A DNA stretch of 64,000 nt from Fibrobacter sp. UWB11 (GCF_900143015.1 NZ_FSRT01000001.1:1798001-1862000); one strand, 5' to 3'; positions 1 through 8,491 are shown, numbered from the stretch's first letter. Program-made: numbers and translations. The notes: generated by a model from the letters alone, not told the origin.

Positions 1-10
1 TAAATAAAAA

Positions 11-94
11 GTCCACATTTTTTAGTATATTTTAATCTTTCAATCCGCAATTCACCGAAAAAAGTCCACAAACTTATTTTATTAATTGTCCACA
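11..94. repeat. Three GTCCACA motifs in the AT-rich region before brkB-like gene
   Basis: The 213 bases before the first gene are AT-rich and hold the heptamer GTCCACA three times in the same orientation (11-17, 64-70, 88-94), with start-to-start spacing of 53 and 24 bases. I see no reading frame here. They could be regulator sites for the downstream gene or chance in AT-rich DNA; the sequence alone does not decide. Confidence 0.3.
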
Positions 95-213
95 TTAATA
101 GACCTATTCCAAGGAAATTTTGACCACCAAAGTACGTTTTTTCGTAAAAAATTGAATGGATGGGCATTATAGGGGCTCGTAAGTCATTCCTTTAACTATA
201 TTTAACGGCGAGT

Positions 214-1179
214 ATGCCGCATTGGTGGGAAAATTTTTCGTGGGAATGGTTGTTCGATAACATCGCAGCCCGGTCCCCCACATTTGTGAAAGTCATGATT
301 GTCACGGGTAAGTCGTTCCTGTATTATCACGGAATGACTCGTGCGGCGTCTTTGACCTATACGACGCTAGTGGCAGTCGTCCCCCTGCTTATCATGCTCA
401 CATCTATTTCGCTTGCAGTTGGGTTCGGTAATTTCATTTCGGACTACCTCCCCATCGTCATCGAAATGCTCAATTTGGACTGGCCGACCGAGCAAATTAT
501 GGATCTTGTGGAAAATGCCGAGCATATTCCCATCAGAAAGCTCGGGTTTATCGGTGCCGGTGGTCTTTTTGTCACGTTCATCCTCGCATTTGGGAGCCTC
601 GAAACGAACTTCAACGTAGTCTGGGAGAACAAGACTTCAAGAACATTGGTGCGCCAAATTAAGGTTTACACGCCGTTTTTGCTCATCGGAGCGATTGTCG
701 TCGGGATGTTCGCCGGGTTCGTGAACCACGTGCAAAACGTACTCTCAGTTATTATTGTCGACGGTTTCCATTTTTCGCCAGAAGTCATCAAGGCAATCAT
801 TACGGCATTCTGGTATTCCGCGTTCCACATTGCGGTCCTCCTCGTCATTTTCATTATGCTTTACTTGCTGCCCGCACGCCCCGCAGGACACAAGCCCTAC
901 ACCCGCAAAAAACTGTTCCTGGCATCGATGCTTTCGACCTTGATTTCTTGGCTGGCCATCAATATTTACGTGAAAATTTTGATGCTCATCCAAACCGCGA
1001 TGGTCACGCGCATGTCCATTTTCTATGGATCGTTAGCTTTTATTCCACTATTCCTCTTCTTGCTCTTTGGCGTTTGGTCTATCATTTTGTGCGGCAACAG
1101 TCTCGTGTGGACAATTTGCCACTGGCCAGCAGTCAGCACAAAGAGCTGGAGATGGGAAGGTCAATCGGAGGATTTATAA
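214..1179 (+). CDS. YihY/BrkB-family inner-membrane protein
   Basis: A 321-residue polytopic membrane protein of the YihY/BrkB (formerly 'ribonuclease BN') family. After about 40 polar residues there are roughly six hydrophobic segments (about 45-70, 110-130, 150-180, 200-225, 235-260, 270-300). The family hallmark near the first segment, a Tyr-rich stretch followed by AASLTYTTLVAVVPL (residues about 44-58), is clear. Members are widespread; their molecular role is not firmly established, and the old RNase BN label came from a mis-assignment. The stop codon overlaps the ATG of the next gene (TAATG), so the two are probably translated together. Length is normal for the family. Confidence 0.85.
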   Translation: MPHWWENFSWEWLFDNIAARSPTFVKVMIVTGKSFLYYHGMTRAASLTYTTLVAVVPLLIMLTSISLAVGFGNFISDYLPIVIEMLNLDWPTEQIMDLVENAEHIPIRKLGFIGAGGLFVTFILAFGSLETNFNVVWENKTSRTLVRQIKVYTPFLLIGAIVVGMFAGFVNHVQNVLSVIIVDGFHFSPEVIKAIITAFWYSAFHIAVLLVIFIMLYLLPARPAGHKPYTRKKLFLASMLSTLISWLAINIYVKILMLIQTAMVTRMSIFYGSLAFIPLFLFLLFGVWSIILCGNSLVWTICHWPAVSTKSWRWEGQSEDL

Positions 1180-1781
1180 TGAAAACAAAACTTTTGACAT
1201 CACTCCTTATGGCACTCACGCTCGCCGTAAGTTCCCACGCAGAACTCCAAGGCTCCAAGGATTACGAACCGGGCAAGGTCGAATCGTCTGAATGGAGCGC
1301 ACTTTTGGGCGTTAGTGGCGGCAACTCCCTGATTGCTCGCGACGGCACCATTTTCATGAACCTCCGCGTCGGTGTCGTGTTGAACCCGCACATTAGCCTG
1401 GGCGCATACTTTTCCACCATCCTCAGCGACGTGAAAAACCCGAAGGTTCGCCACCCGCAAATGCTCGACTACCATTCTTACGGCATTTTCGCTGAACCGG
1501 TCGTTTTCCGCAATGGACTTTTCTCTATTTCGCTCCCGGTGAGCATCGGTGGCGGCAGCGTGAATTTCTTGAACAAGGGCGACGAAGACGGCTTCAAGTC
1601 TGACGACGCTTTCTTTACCTCTGACTTTTCGGCACAGTTCAACTTCCGCGTAACCAAATTGCTTGAAGTTTCTGTTGGCGGCGGCTACAGGCTGTTTGCA
1701 GGCATCGAAGAAAACAACCTCAAGAACAAGGATTTCCGCACGCCGTTCGGCGAACTGAGATTCACGTTTAAGGAATTTTAG
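1179..1781 (+). CDS. Small exported protein, probable outer-membrane beta-barrel
   Basis: I take the ATG at 1179 because it overlaps the stop of the preceding gene (TAATG), has GGAGG about 8 bases upstream, and gives a textbook signal peptide (MKTKLLTSLLMALTLAVSSHA, cut before E). The frame stays open further upstream, but that part lies inside the BrkB gene. The 200-residue product has alternating hydrophobic/polar stretches rich in Gly and aromatic residues and ends in Phe (LRFTFKEF), as is usual for outer-membrane barrels of about eight strands. No specific family is recognised. The function is unknown; coupling to the BrkB-like gene suggests an envelope role. Confidence 0.7.
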   Translation: MKTKLLTSLLMALTLAVSSHAELQGSKDYEPGKVESSEWSALLGVSGGNSLIARDGTIFMNLRVGVVLNPHISLGAYFSTILSDVKNPKVRHPQMLDYHSYGIFAEPVVFRNGLFSISLPVSIGGGSVNFLNKGDEDGFKSDDAFFTSDFSAQFNFRVTKLLEVSVGGGYRLFAGIEENNLKNKDFRTPFGELRFTFKEF

Positions 1782-1841
1782 CTCAGAACAGGAATGCGCG
1801 CCGCATCCGCAATCGGAGCTGCGCGAGGATTCCTTGCCTCT

Positions 1842-1882
1842 GTCATCCTGAGTGAAGTGCGAAGCACGAAATCGAAGGATCT
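1842..1882. repeat. Dispersed intergenic repeat, family A (GTCATCCTGAG ... GGATCT)
   Basis: The segment starts GTCATCCTGAG and ends GAAGGATCT with GAAGTGCGAAGC between. A second copy with the same ends is at 58919-58948, and a minimal hairpin version (GTCATCC ... GGATC) at 7229-7252. It lies between genes and ahead of a terminator. I call it repetitive from these internal matches only. Confidence 0.6.
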
Positions 1883-1897
1883 AGTGAAATTAGAAAC

Positions 1898-1935
1898 GCC
1901 CGGCAGAAGTGAACTGCACGGGCTTTTCGTTTTTT
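1898..1935 (+). terminator. Rho-independent terminator after the small outer-membrane gene
   Basis: GCCCG (1898-1902) pairs with CGGGC (1919-1923). Inside, GCAG (1903-1906) pairs with CTGC (1914-1917). The stem is followed by TTTTCGTTTTTT. It is correctly placed to end the BrkB/outer-membrane operon before the convergent lipoprotein gene. Confidence 0.75.
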
Positions 1936-1969
1936 AGAGGCTAGTGGACTCCTACGGAGTCCCTCGCTG

Positions 1970-2719
1970 TTAATCCTTCAAGCAACGAACACTAAACCCG
2001 AGGAACTTGTAGTTGCCGTTCAGGAATGCATTGTCATCGTTGCCGTTCAAGGACATGCTGATTGCGCGGTTGTTATCTTTCTCAGTAGAACTCCAGAAGT
2101 ACGTTTTGGATCCCTCGAGGTCGTAATCTCCACGGACGAACCTGTAGCCAGCTGACAACGCCGAGAACCCGAAATCATCCGTGCCATTACCATTCCAACT
2201 AGATGTGGACTTGAGCACCTTGCCCGCGGTCGATACTCCACCGACTGCAATAAGCATTGTTTCCCACTCGGTATTACTCGGCAGGTGCCAGCCCTTGGGG
2301 CATACACCGCGAACAGGGTCCGTTGGCGAACAACTTGTAAGATCACCACAGTCTTTGCCGTTTGTACTCCATGCGCCCACGCTATCCATGGCTGCGCTCC
2401 ACAGGTAAAGCCGTCCATATTTTTCGCAATTCTCAGCAGAACTCTCATAGCAGAAACTGTTTGCCGCTTTGTAGTTCAAGTTCTGAGCCATCCAGGTCTG
2501 AGTGCCGATGGTCACCGTCTTATATGTTTGGCCATCGCGAGAGTCGGTGAGATTCTCGGTCGAGCCAAGAATGACAACACTGCTAGAGGATGTCATCTTG
2601 ACACTGCTGCTAGATTTAGACGATTTTTCATCATCATTCGAATTGTTCGCTGAAGTTGACGAATCGTTGTCGCAAGCAATAAGAAATAACGCTAGCAAAG
2701 TAGGAATAAGCAATTTCAT
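1970..2719 (-). CDS. FISUMP-domain lipoprotein
   Basis: A 249-residue predicted lipoprotein: hydrophobic leader with lipobox LIAC (Cys16), a Ser/Asn/Asp-rich linker (about 17-55), then one FISUMP domain (Fibrobacter succinogenes major paralogous domain). Its hallmarks are all visible: DGQTYKTVTIGTQTWMAQNLNY (shown here as DGQTYKTV ... WMAQNLNY), a GRLYLWSAAM block, CPKGWHLPSNTEWE, and SAGYR followed by FWSST and the closing SVRCLKD. The family is abundant in Fibrobacter and Bacteroidota and is thought to act at the cell surface, but its biochemical role is unknown. It is convergent with the preceding operon, and no partner gene is obvious. Confidence 0.9.
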   Translation of the reverse strand: MKLLIPTLLALFLIACDNDSSTSANNSNDDEKSSKSSSSVKMTSSSSVVILGSTENLTDSRDGQTYKTVTIGTQTWMAQNLNYKAANSFCYESSAENCEKYGRLYLWSAAMDSVGAWSTNGKDCGDLTSCSPTDPVRGVCPKGWHLPSNTEWETMLIAVGGVSTAGKVLKSTSSWNGNGTDDFGFSALSAGYRFVRGDYDLEGSKTYFWSSTEKDNNRAISMSLNGNDDNAFLNGNYKFLGFSVRCLKD

Positions 2720-2837
2720 AACATACGCCTTTCAACAAACATTTTAGAATAGTTTTCTTTATTCTAAATATAGCTTTTTCGCACTCGCGAACCTCTAAAA
2801 TTTGCTTTGGGCGACCACATTAATTATCTTTTAAACG

Positions 2838-5408
2838 ATGCTTGATTACATTTCAATTCGCGGTTGCAGACTCCATAATTTAAAAAATGTCAACGCCCAG
2901 TTTCCGCTGGGAAAAATTACAGTAGTGTGCGGACCATCGGGTTGCGGAAAATCGACGCTCGTGATGGACACGCTCCATGGAGAAAGCAAGCGGCGTTACC
3001 TTGAAACGCTCTCGCCTTTTGCAGCCGATATGCTCGGAGGCAAGCGAAGCATTCCGCTCGACAGCGCCGAAGGGCTACCTGCCAGCTTAGCGATTGCCGC
3101 CACGCGTGGCGAAGCTCCTGCGAAAGCAACTGCACTTTCAATTGCCGAATGCGATAACGCCTTGCGTACATTGTTCGCCGCATTCGCAAAGCCTGCCTGC
3201 CCGATTTGCGGTGCTCCAATGGTAAGCCAGAGCCGCGAAGAGATTATCCGCGAAATTGCGGGGATGCCAGTCGGGACGAAGCTACAGTTCTTGGCAAAAA
3301 TCGAGTTGCAAACGGGAATGGCGACCCCGGAACAAGTCCGGGGTGACATTAATGCCGGCGGGAATGACAATAAGAAAGCGCAGGGCAAGAGTCGCACGAC
3401 GTTGGACAAGCTGTCGGCGGTGTTTTTGGCACAAGGTTTTACGCGAGCGTTGGCCGATGGCACGATGTATTCGCTAGCAGACTTGCTTCCCGGCGAAAAA
3501 GTCCTGACGCCCAAAGAATTCTACATCATCGTCGATAGAATTATTGTCCGCGAAAACACGCGCACGCGAATCGCCGAAGCTGTTGACGGGACGTTAAAGC
3601 TTACGCATTCTGCAATTACGCTTGACATTGCTGGCGAACGCAAATTTTACAGCACAAAACCGCGCTGCCCGAACGCAAATGACGAGCAGCACCAATCGCA
3701 AATATCCAGCGAAACCGTTGCCAACTTAGATGCATGCGCATTCTCGCCTTACAACCGTACAAGTGTTTGCGAATACTGCGAAGGCACGGGAAACATTCAA
3801 GAAGTTTTCGCAACCAAAGAAAAAGGAAATAGCCGCAAAAACCGCGCCGAAAACGATGTTGAAAGCAATGAGGACGAAAACGCAGAATGTCCGCACTGCC
3901 ACAGACTCCGCCTCAAGAAAACATACTTGAACGCCACCGTAGATGACGTCAGTTACAAGCAAATTCTCACGACGGAATTTGCAAATTTGCCGGAGCTTTT
4001 GCACAAAATTTTCGACAACAAAATAGGGCAAAATTTAAAGGCGACATTCAATTCACTACTCGACCGCATAGAAGCCATCAACGATTTGGGCATTGGCTAC
4101 CTCACGCCAGGGCGCGCGGGGCAAACACTTTCGGGCGGAGAATTGCAAAGACTCAAGCTCGCAAGTCTCAGCACAGGGCACTTGAACGGTCTTTTGATTG
4201 CGCTTGACGAACCCGCCAGCGGCCTGCATGCAAGCGATGTCACCGCACTTTGGAATGTCCTCGAGAAAATTCGCAAGCGCGGCAATACGCTCGTACTCAT
4301 TGAGCACAATCCGCAAATCATCAAGCGAGCCGATTACATCATTGAAATGGGTCCTGGCGCAGGTGAAAAAGGAGGCGAAATTTTATTCCAAGGCACTCGC
4401 GACGAAGTGCTTGAAAATCCGGGATCACCCACAGGGAAATGGTTAAAAGATTTAGGAATTCGGAATTCGGAATTCGGAAATAATTTAAAACGTCATTGCG
4501 AGGAGCAAAGCAGAGCCTGCCACGAGCAAAGCGTGGTGGCGGCAATCCATAAAACCAAAGAAGACACAGCAATTCTCGTCGAGAACTTCGCGAAGTTCGA
4601 CATGGCACCCGTTAACGCCGCCTTCCCCATCAACAAATTCAGCGTGATTACGGGCCAAAGCGGCAGCGGAAAATCGACACTTCTTTTTGAAAACATCGCC
4701 AAACGCGCCAAAGCCGAAGAATTCAAGAGCCTCGGCATCGACGCACTTTCCATTCTCACTACGGGAGATTTTCACGGGAGCAAGCGCAGCACCGTTATGA
4801 GTGCCATTGGCCTTACAACACTGCTCCGCGACTTGTTCGCCAAACTCCCCGAAAGCAAAGTACGGGGCTACACGGCATCCAAATTCACAACGCACGCCCC
4901 CGGCGGCCGCTGCGAAAACTGCAAAGGCGAAGGTGTCATTTACGATCCACTCGGCTACGAAGAATCCGAATGCCCCGTCTGCCTCGGCAAGCGCTTCCGC
5001 GACGAAGTCTTGGAAGTCCGCTTCAAGTCGCTTTCCATCGCCGACATCTTGGACATGGAAATCGGTAGTGCATACAAGCTATTTACCAACATGAAGCCGT
5101 TCGCCGAAAAGCTCAAACCGCTTGTCGATACAGGCCTCGACTACCTCAAACTCGGACAAACGACAGCGCACCTCTCCGGTGGCGAACGCGCAAGACTCCG
5201 CCTTTCCATTACGCTTGCACGAGCGAAAGCCCCGAATACATTGTTCCTCTTTGACGAACCCGCCCGCGGTCTACATCAAAAAGACATCCAACAATTGCTC
5301 GGACTCATCCATGGACTTTGCAACGCAGGACACACGGTCATTGCCATTGAGCACGCCCAAGACTTCGTCGACGCTGCGGATTACGTGGTTGAATTGAAGA
5401 GAGGCTAG
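2838..5408 (+). CDS. UvrA-like ABC ATPase, shortened paralogue
   Basis: An 856-residue tandem ABC ATPase of the UvrA family; canonical UvrA is about 940. Visible in order: Walker A GPSGCGKS (about 32-39), CPIC (121-124) in the UvrB-contact region, first zinc-finger cysteines CEYC (311-314) and CPHC (351-354), signature LSGGELQ (about 431), DEPASGLH, second Walker A GQSGSGKS (about 605), second zinc finger CENC ... CPVC (about 692-715), signature LSGGERA and DEPARGLH. UvrA recognises damaged DNA and loads UvrB. No uvrB or uvrC is nearby, so this may be a UvrA2-type paralogue linked to DNA-damage or drug tolerance. Two stretches (residues about 162-178 and 540-571) are translated dispersed-repeat DNA rather than family sequence. 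Confidence 0.85.
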   Translation: MLDYISIRGCRLHNLKNVNAQFPLGKITVVCGPSGCGKSTLVMDTLHGESKRRYLETLSPFAADMLGGKRSIPLDSAEGLPASLAIAATRGEAPAKATALSIAECDNALRTLFAAFAKPACPICGAPMVSQSREEIIREIAGMPVGTKLQFLAKIELQTGMATPEQVRGDINAGGNDNKKAQGKSRTTLDKLSAVFLAQGFTRALADGTMYSLADLLPGEKVLTPKEFYIIVDRIIVRENTRTRIAEAVDGTLKLTHSAITLDIAGERKFYSTKPRCPNANDEQHQSQISSETVANLDACAFSPYNRTSVCEYCEGTGNIQEVFATKEKGNSRKNRAENDVESNEDENAECPHCHRLRLKKTYLNATVDDVSYKQILTTEFANLPELLHKIFDNKIGQNLKATFNSLLDRIEAINDLGIGYLTPGRAGQTLSGGELQRLKLASLSTGHLNGLLIALDEPASGLHASDVTALWNVLEKIRKRGNTLVLIEHNPQIIKRADYIIEMGPGAGEKGGEILFQGTRDEVLENPGSPTGKWLKDLGIRNSEFGNNLKRHCEEQSRACHEQSVVAAIHKTKEDTAILVENFAKFDMAPVNAAFPINKFSVITGQSGSGKSTLLFENIAKRAKAEEFKSLGIDALSILTTGDFHGSKRSTVMSAIGLTTLLRDLFAKLPESKVRGYTASKFTTHAPGGRCENCKGEGVIYDPLGYEESECPVCLGKRFRDEVLEVRFKSLSIADILDMEIGSAYKLFTNMKPFAEKLKPLVDTGLDYLKLGQTTAHLSGGERARLRLSITLARAKAPNTLFLFDEPARGLHQKDIQQLLGLIHGLCNAGHTVIAIEHAQDFVDAADYVVELKRG
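3321..3372. repeat. Palindromic repeat (family C) inside the uvrA-like coding sequence
   Basis: CCCCGGA (3325-3331) and TCCGGGG (3337-3343) form a perfect 7-bp inverted repeat with loop ACAAG, followed by TGACATTAATGCCGGCGGG and AATGACA. The same layout of GC-rich palindrome plus TGACA occurs between genes at 19949-19978, 10014-10039 and, in related form, 30854-30872 and 59002-59023. Here it is read through in frame as residues near MATPEQVRGDINAGGN of the ATPase. Confidence 0.6.
4455..4550. repeat. Heptamer GGAATTC x3 plus family B repeat inside the uvrA-like gene
   Basis: Three tandem GGAATTC units (4455-4475) are followed, after a short AT-rich stretch, by a 60-bp element (4491-4550) beginning CGTCATTGCGAGGAGC and ending GGCAATCCAT, with an internal inverted repeat CCACG/CGTGG. 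The same CGTCATT ... GCAATCCAT ends are found in a non-coding copy at 59094-59130. Together they add about 32 codons in frame, forming the linker between the two ATPase halves. Confidence 0.65.
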
Positions 5409-5432
5409 CAGTCGTCAATTAGGAGTTTAAAG

Positions 5433-6689
5433 ATGAAGAATAGAATTTCACATGCATTTGTAGCGTTCATCGCTAGTTCTCTTTGCACTCTCGCCGGTAT
5501 TAGTTCCGCATGGGCCGCCCCACTGTTTATCGGCTACTATCCCGATTGGGGCAAATGGCACAAGCCCGCCTACACTGTAGATAAAGTTCCGTACAACAAA
5601 TTAACGCATGTGCTGTGGAGTTTCATTACGCCAAACACGGATGGCTCTTTGCGTGGCGATGCCGCAGACAACCCGAGCGCTTTAGACGAAATGGTAAAGC
5701 TCGCCCACGCTGCCGGCACAAAGGTCATCGTCTCGCTCGGCGGTGGCGGACAAAGCGAAAATTTTGTACCCGTGGCCTCAAACGATGCGCTCCGCCAAAA
5801 ATTCGTCGCAAGCCTCGTCAAATACGTCGCCGACCACAATCTCGACGGACTCGACATGGACTGGGAATGGGAATACAATCCCGTCCCCGAAGCGGACACA
5901 ACAGCCTACAGCAAATTGCTCACAGAGCTCCGCGAGGCCCTCCCCAAAGACAAAAGCCTTTCGGCAGCGCTCCCCTGCTCGCCCTATTACGGGAAGTGGT
6001 TCACAGCCGAAGTCCTCGTGAAAAACTTGGACTGGTTCGGATTCATGACCTACGACATGACCGGCGATTGGGACGAAAAAGCCATGTTCGATTCGCCGCT
6101 ATACCCGCACGAAGGTTACACCACATGGTCGTGGGAAGAAACGCGCAACTACTGGAAAAAGCGTGGCGTCCCGACAGAAAAGATGGTCTTTGGCATACCC
6201 TCATTTGGTTTTCAATTTCAAGGAGCAACAGGACCGGGCACCGACTTTACCAAAGGTACCGCCAAGCAAATCGCATACAAAGATATCGTCGCGAATACCG
6301 CGTGGAAATTCCATTTCGATAGCGTATCCGTGGAACCCTACGGAGTCTCTTCGACTGGGTACGTCACCTTCGAAGACCCGCATTCTTCCGCCATCAAATC
6401 GCGTTGGGTCAAGGAGAACGGTTACGCCGGCATCATGGTCTGGGAAGTTTCGCACGACTACATCGAAGACGTCGGAAATCCGATTCTCGACAGCATTGCC
6501 ATTGTATTGCGCGAAGAAACTACGGGAATCCGCGACTTCCACAAGAAGCACACGGCAGGCTCTCGGCTAGACGCATCACAATTGCAAAATTCGCAAATCA
6601 AACGCGTGGATGCACTCGGAAAAAGCGTACAAAACAAAGGCCGCGAAAATCGCCTAAAGAACAAATTTATTTTCAAAGTAAAACCGTAA
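5433..6689 (+). CDS. Secreted GH18 glycosidase (chitinase-like)
   Basis: A 418-residue secreted family 18 glycoside hydrolase. The signal peptide ends AWA-A near residue 29. The GH18 substrate-site strand KVIVSLGGGG is at about 97-106. The catalytic DGxDxDxE motif is intact as D138-G-L-D141-M-D143-W-E145, with E145 the proton donor, and YDM follows in the barrel. GH18 enzymes cleave beta-1,4-GlcNAc linkages in chitin or peptidoglycan-type glycans by substrate-assisted catalysis. The last 40 residues are Lys/Arg/Asn-rich and lie outside the barrel. The gene follows the UvrA-like gene by 24 bases with AGGAG ahead of the ATG; co-transcription is possible, but the functions are unrelated. Exact substrate is not determined. 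Confidence 0.9.
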   Translation: MKNRISHAFVAFIASSLCTLAGISSAWAAPLFIGYYPDWGKWHKPAYTVDKVPYNKLTHVLWSFITPNTDGSLRGDAADNPSALDEMVKLAHAAGTKVIVSLGGGGQSENFVPVASNDALRQKFVASLVKYVADHNLDGLDMDWEWEYNPVPEADTTAYSKLLTELREALPKDKSLSAALPCSPYYGKWFTAEVLVKNLDWFGFMTYDMTGDWDEKAMFDSPLYPHEGYTTWSWEETRNYWKKRGVPTEKMVFGIPSFGFQFQGATGPGTDFTKGTAKQIAYKDIVANTAWKFHFDSVSVEPYGVSSTGYVTFEDPHSSAIKSRWVKENGYAGIMVWEVSHDYIEDVGNPILDSIAIVLREETTGIRDFHKKHTAGSRLDASQLQNSQIKRVDALGKSVQNKGRENRLKNKFIFKVKP

Positions 6690-6703
6690 ATATTCCTTTC
6701 CCC

Positions 6704-6732
6704 TTGCCAAATATCTCTTACTTTAGTATAAT
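6704..6732 (+). promoter_or_regulatory. Sigma-70-type promoter of the Fur-family gene
   Basis: TTGCCA (6704-6709), a 17-base spacer and a consensus TATAAT (6727-6732) stand 31 bases ahead of the ATG at 6764. The -10 box overlaps the palindrome described in the next entry, the usual geometry for metal-dependent self-repression. Confidence 0.65.
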
Positions 6733-6752
6733 TTGATAGCGGTTATCAAATT
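6730..6752. promoter_or_regulatory. Candidate Fur/Zur operator
   Basis: AATTTGATA (6730-6738) and TATCAAATT (6744-6752) are a perfect 9-bp inverted repeat separated by GCGGT. It overlaps the -10 box and start region of the Fur-family gene. Fur and Zur bind AT-rich dyads of this size; the match to this particular protein is inferred from position. Confidence 0.6.
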
Positions 6753-6763
6753 TCGAGATAAGC

Positions 6764-7189
6764 ATGGGCATTATTAAATACAAAACCAAACAGCAGGAAC
6801 TACTTCTTTCTTGCTTCAAAGCGATGCAGGGCCGCCATTTTACTGCAGAAGATGTGTCGGCTTATTTCCAGAAAAAAAACATTTCTATCGGCATTGCAAC
6901 AATCTATCGACAAATTGAGAAGTTTGTGGCGCAAGGCGTCGTCCAAAAATATTTTCTTGGCGAGCAGAACGCCGCCTGCTTCCAATACATGGGCGAAGAA
7001 TGCCACAAAGAAGTTTCCCATTTTCACTTGAAGTGCGAAAAATGCGGCACGCTCATCCATCTCGAATGTCATGATCTTGAAAAGCTGAGTTCGCACCTGA
7101 TGGCGGATCATGGTTTTACGCTAGACCCCTTCCGCACAGTTTTTTATGGACTTTGCAAAAATTGCAGCCACGCCGCCAATAGCTTATAA
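6764..7189 (+). CDS. Fur-family metal-dependent repressor, probably Zur-like
   Basis: A 141-residue Fur-family regulator. An N-terminal winged helix (about 1-82, with IGIATIYRQIEKFVAQGVV as recognition region) precedes the dimerisation domain. The structural zinc site is clear as C91-EK-C94 and C131-KN-C134, and a His-rich strand (H81, H86, H88) supplies likely sensory ligands. Fur-family proteins bind operator DNA when loaded with iron, zinc or manganese, or respond to peroxide. The next gene is a COG0523 GTPase, a family often under Zur control, so zinc sensing is the best guess; peroxide or iron sensing is not excluded. A consensus promoter with an overlapping palindrome suggests autoregulation. 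Confidence 0.85.
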   Translation: MGIIKYKTKQQELLLSCFKAMQGRHFTAEDVSAYFQKKNISIGIATIYRQIEKFVAQGVVQKYFLGEQNAACFQYMGEECHKEVSHFHLKCEKCGTLIHLECHDLEKLSSHLMADHGFTLDPFRTVFYGLCKNCSHAANSL

Positions 7190-7231
7190 CGCAGTCGATT
7201 ACATCTAAAATATTTGCCGAAATAAATCGTC

Positions 7232-7251
7232 ATCCTCGTGATTACGAGGAT
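7232..7251. promoter_or_regulatory. Hairpin in the leader of the CobW-family gene
   Basis: ATCCTCGT (7232-7239) pairs perfectly with ACGAGGAT (7244-7251) around GATT, 33 bases before the ATG at 7284. The downstream sequence CAATAAAGTTTTT is only moderately T-rich, so it may be a weak attenuator, an mRNA-stability hairpin, or a minimal copy of repeat family A (GTCATCC ... GGATC). Confidence 0.4.
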
Positions 7252-7283
7252 CAATAAAGTTTTTACACAAACAAAGGATTCTT

Positions 7284-8441
7284 ATGAAAAAGAATAAGAA
7301 ACCGGTGATTCTCATCACTGGGTATTTGGGCTCGGGTAAAACGACCCTTTTGAACAACCTTCTCAAGCAAGAGAAACGAAAAGTCGCCCTCATCGTTAAC
7401 GATATGGGAAGCATCAACGTCGATGCCGAAATCTTGAAAAAGAACGGCTCGAATGTTACCGAATGCCCGATGTTCGAATTGCAAAACGGTTGCATCTGCT
7501 GCACGTTGCGCGATGAATTCATTGAACATGTTGAAAAAATTTCCAACCTCGATTCCATTGAAGTCGTGTTTGTCGAAGCATCCGGCATCAGCGACCCGGG
7601 CGCAGTCAGCGCAAGTTTCCTCGCTTACGAAGACGACAATCCCAATACAAATGTCTACTTGACTTCCATCGTCACTGTTGTTGATGGCGACAGAATTTAT
7701 CGTGAATTCCTTAGCGAATTAAAACAGAAAAAAGAAGAAAGAGATTCTCTCGCCGAAAAATACGATTTAAGCGACGAAGAAATTTCGACACTGATTGTAG
7801 ACCAGATTGAATTCTGCAATTTCATCATTTTGAACAAGTGCGATTTGCTCAGCGCAGACCAGCTCAAGGAAGTGGAATCTATCGTTCGCGATTTCCAGCC
7901 TCGCGCTCCGATTATCCATTCCGTCAACGGTGATATCGACATCGAAAAAATCATGACGACAAAGCCGTTCAACTATGATCAAATTGATTCCTCTTCGGCC
8001 ATCCAGAAGGCTACCGCAACATTAACCCAGCCAGGTCGCAAAAGCAATGGTTGCGTTGACGAATATGGGATTACGTCATTCGTTTTCGAAGCTAGACGCC
8101 CGTTCAACAGAGACCGTTTTATGGAATTTGTCAACAATCGTTACCCATCGCAGCTCATCCGTTCCAAGGGTTACATCTGGTTTTCAGACGCCAGCAAGGA
8201 CGTGCAGCTTTTCGAACAGGCAGGTCGTAATTCCTCGATTTTGCCCGTTTCGTATTGGATTGACGCATTGAGCGAAGATGTAAAGCAATCGTACATTGAC
8301 GACAATCCAGAAATCAAAGAAAACTGGGACACTCAATTTGGCGACCGCGAGAACCAGGTTGTCTTCATCGGCAAAGGCTACAACAAGGACGACATCATTG
8401 TCGAGCTTGAAAAATGCCTTGACGAAAGAGCGTATGCTTAA
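7284..8441 (+). CDS. CobW/COG0523 G3E GTPase, probable zinc metallochaperone
   Basis: A 385-residue G3E-class GTPase. Walker A is GYLGSGKT (13-20). The metal-binding CxCC motif, C70-I-C72-C73, follows, then EASGISDP (Walker B/G3 region) and the guanine-specificity motif NKCD near 184. The CobW C-terminal domain (about 265-385) is present. COG0523 proteins (CobW, YeiR, ZigA, ZNG1) use GTP hydrolysis to deliver metal, often zinc, to client proteins. It lies 94 bases after the Fur-family gene on the same strand, which fits zinc-limitation control; cobalamin synthesis is less likely since no cob genes are near. A strong terminator follows at 8492. Confidence 0.88.
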   Translation: MKKNKKPVILITGYLGSGKTTLLNNLLKQEKRKVALIVNDMGSINVDAEILKKNGSNVTECPMFELQNGCICCTLRDEFIEHVEKISNLDSIEVVFVEASGISDPGAVSASFLAYEDDNPNTNVYLTSIVTVVDGDRIYREFLSELKQKKEERDSLAEKYDLSDEEISTLIVDQIEFCNFIILNKCDLLSADQLKEVESIVRDFQPRAPIIHSVNGDIDIEKIMTTKPFNYDQIDSSSAIQKATATLTQPGRKSNGCVDEYGITSFVFEARRPFNRDRFMEFVNNRYPSQLIRSKGYIWFSDASKDVQLFEQAGRNSSILPVSYWIDALSEDVKQSYIDDNPEIKENWDTQFGDRENQVVFIGKGYNKDDIIVELEKCLDERAYA

Positions 8442-8491
8442 ACATAATACAGAATATTTGCATAACCGCAAAAAACGAGCTGAAAAAAGTA

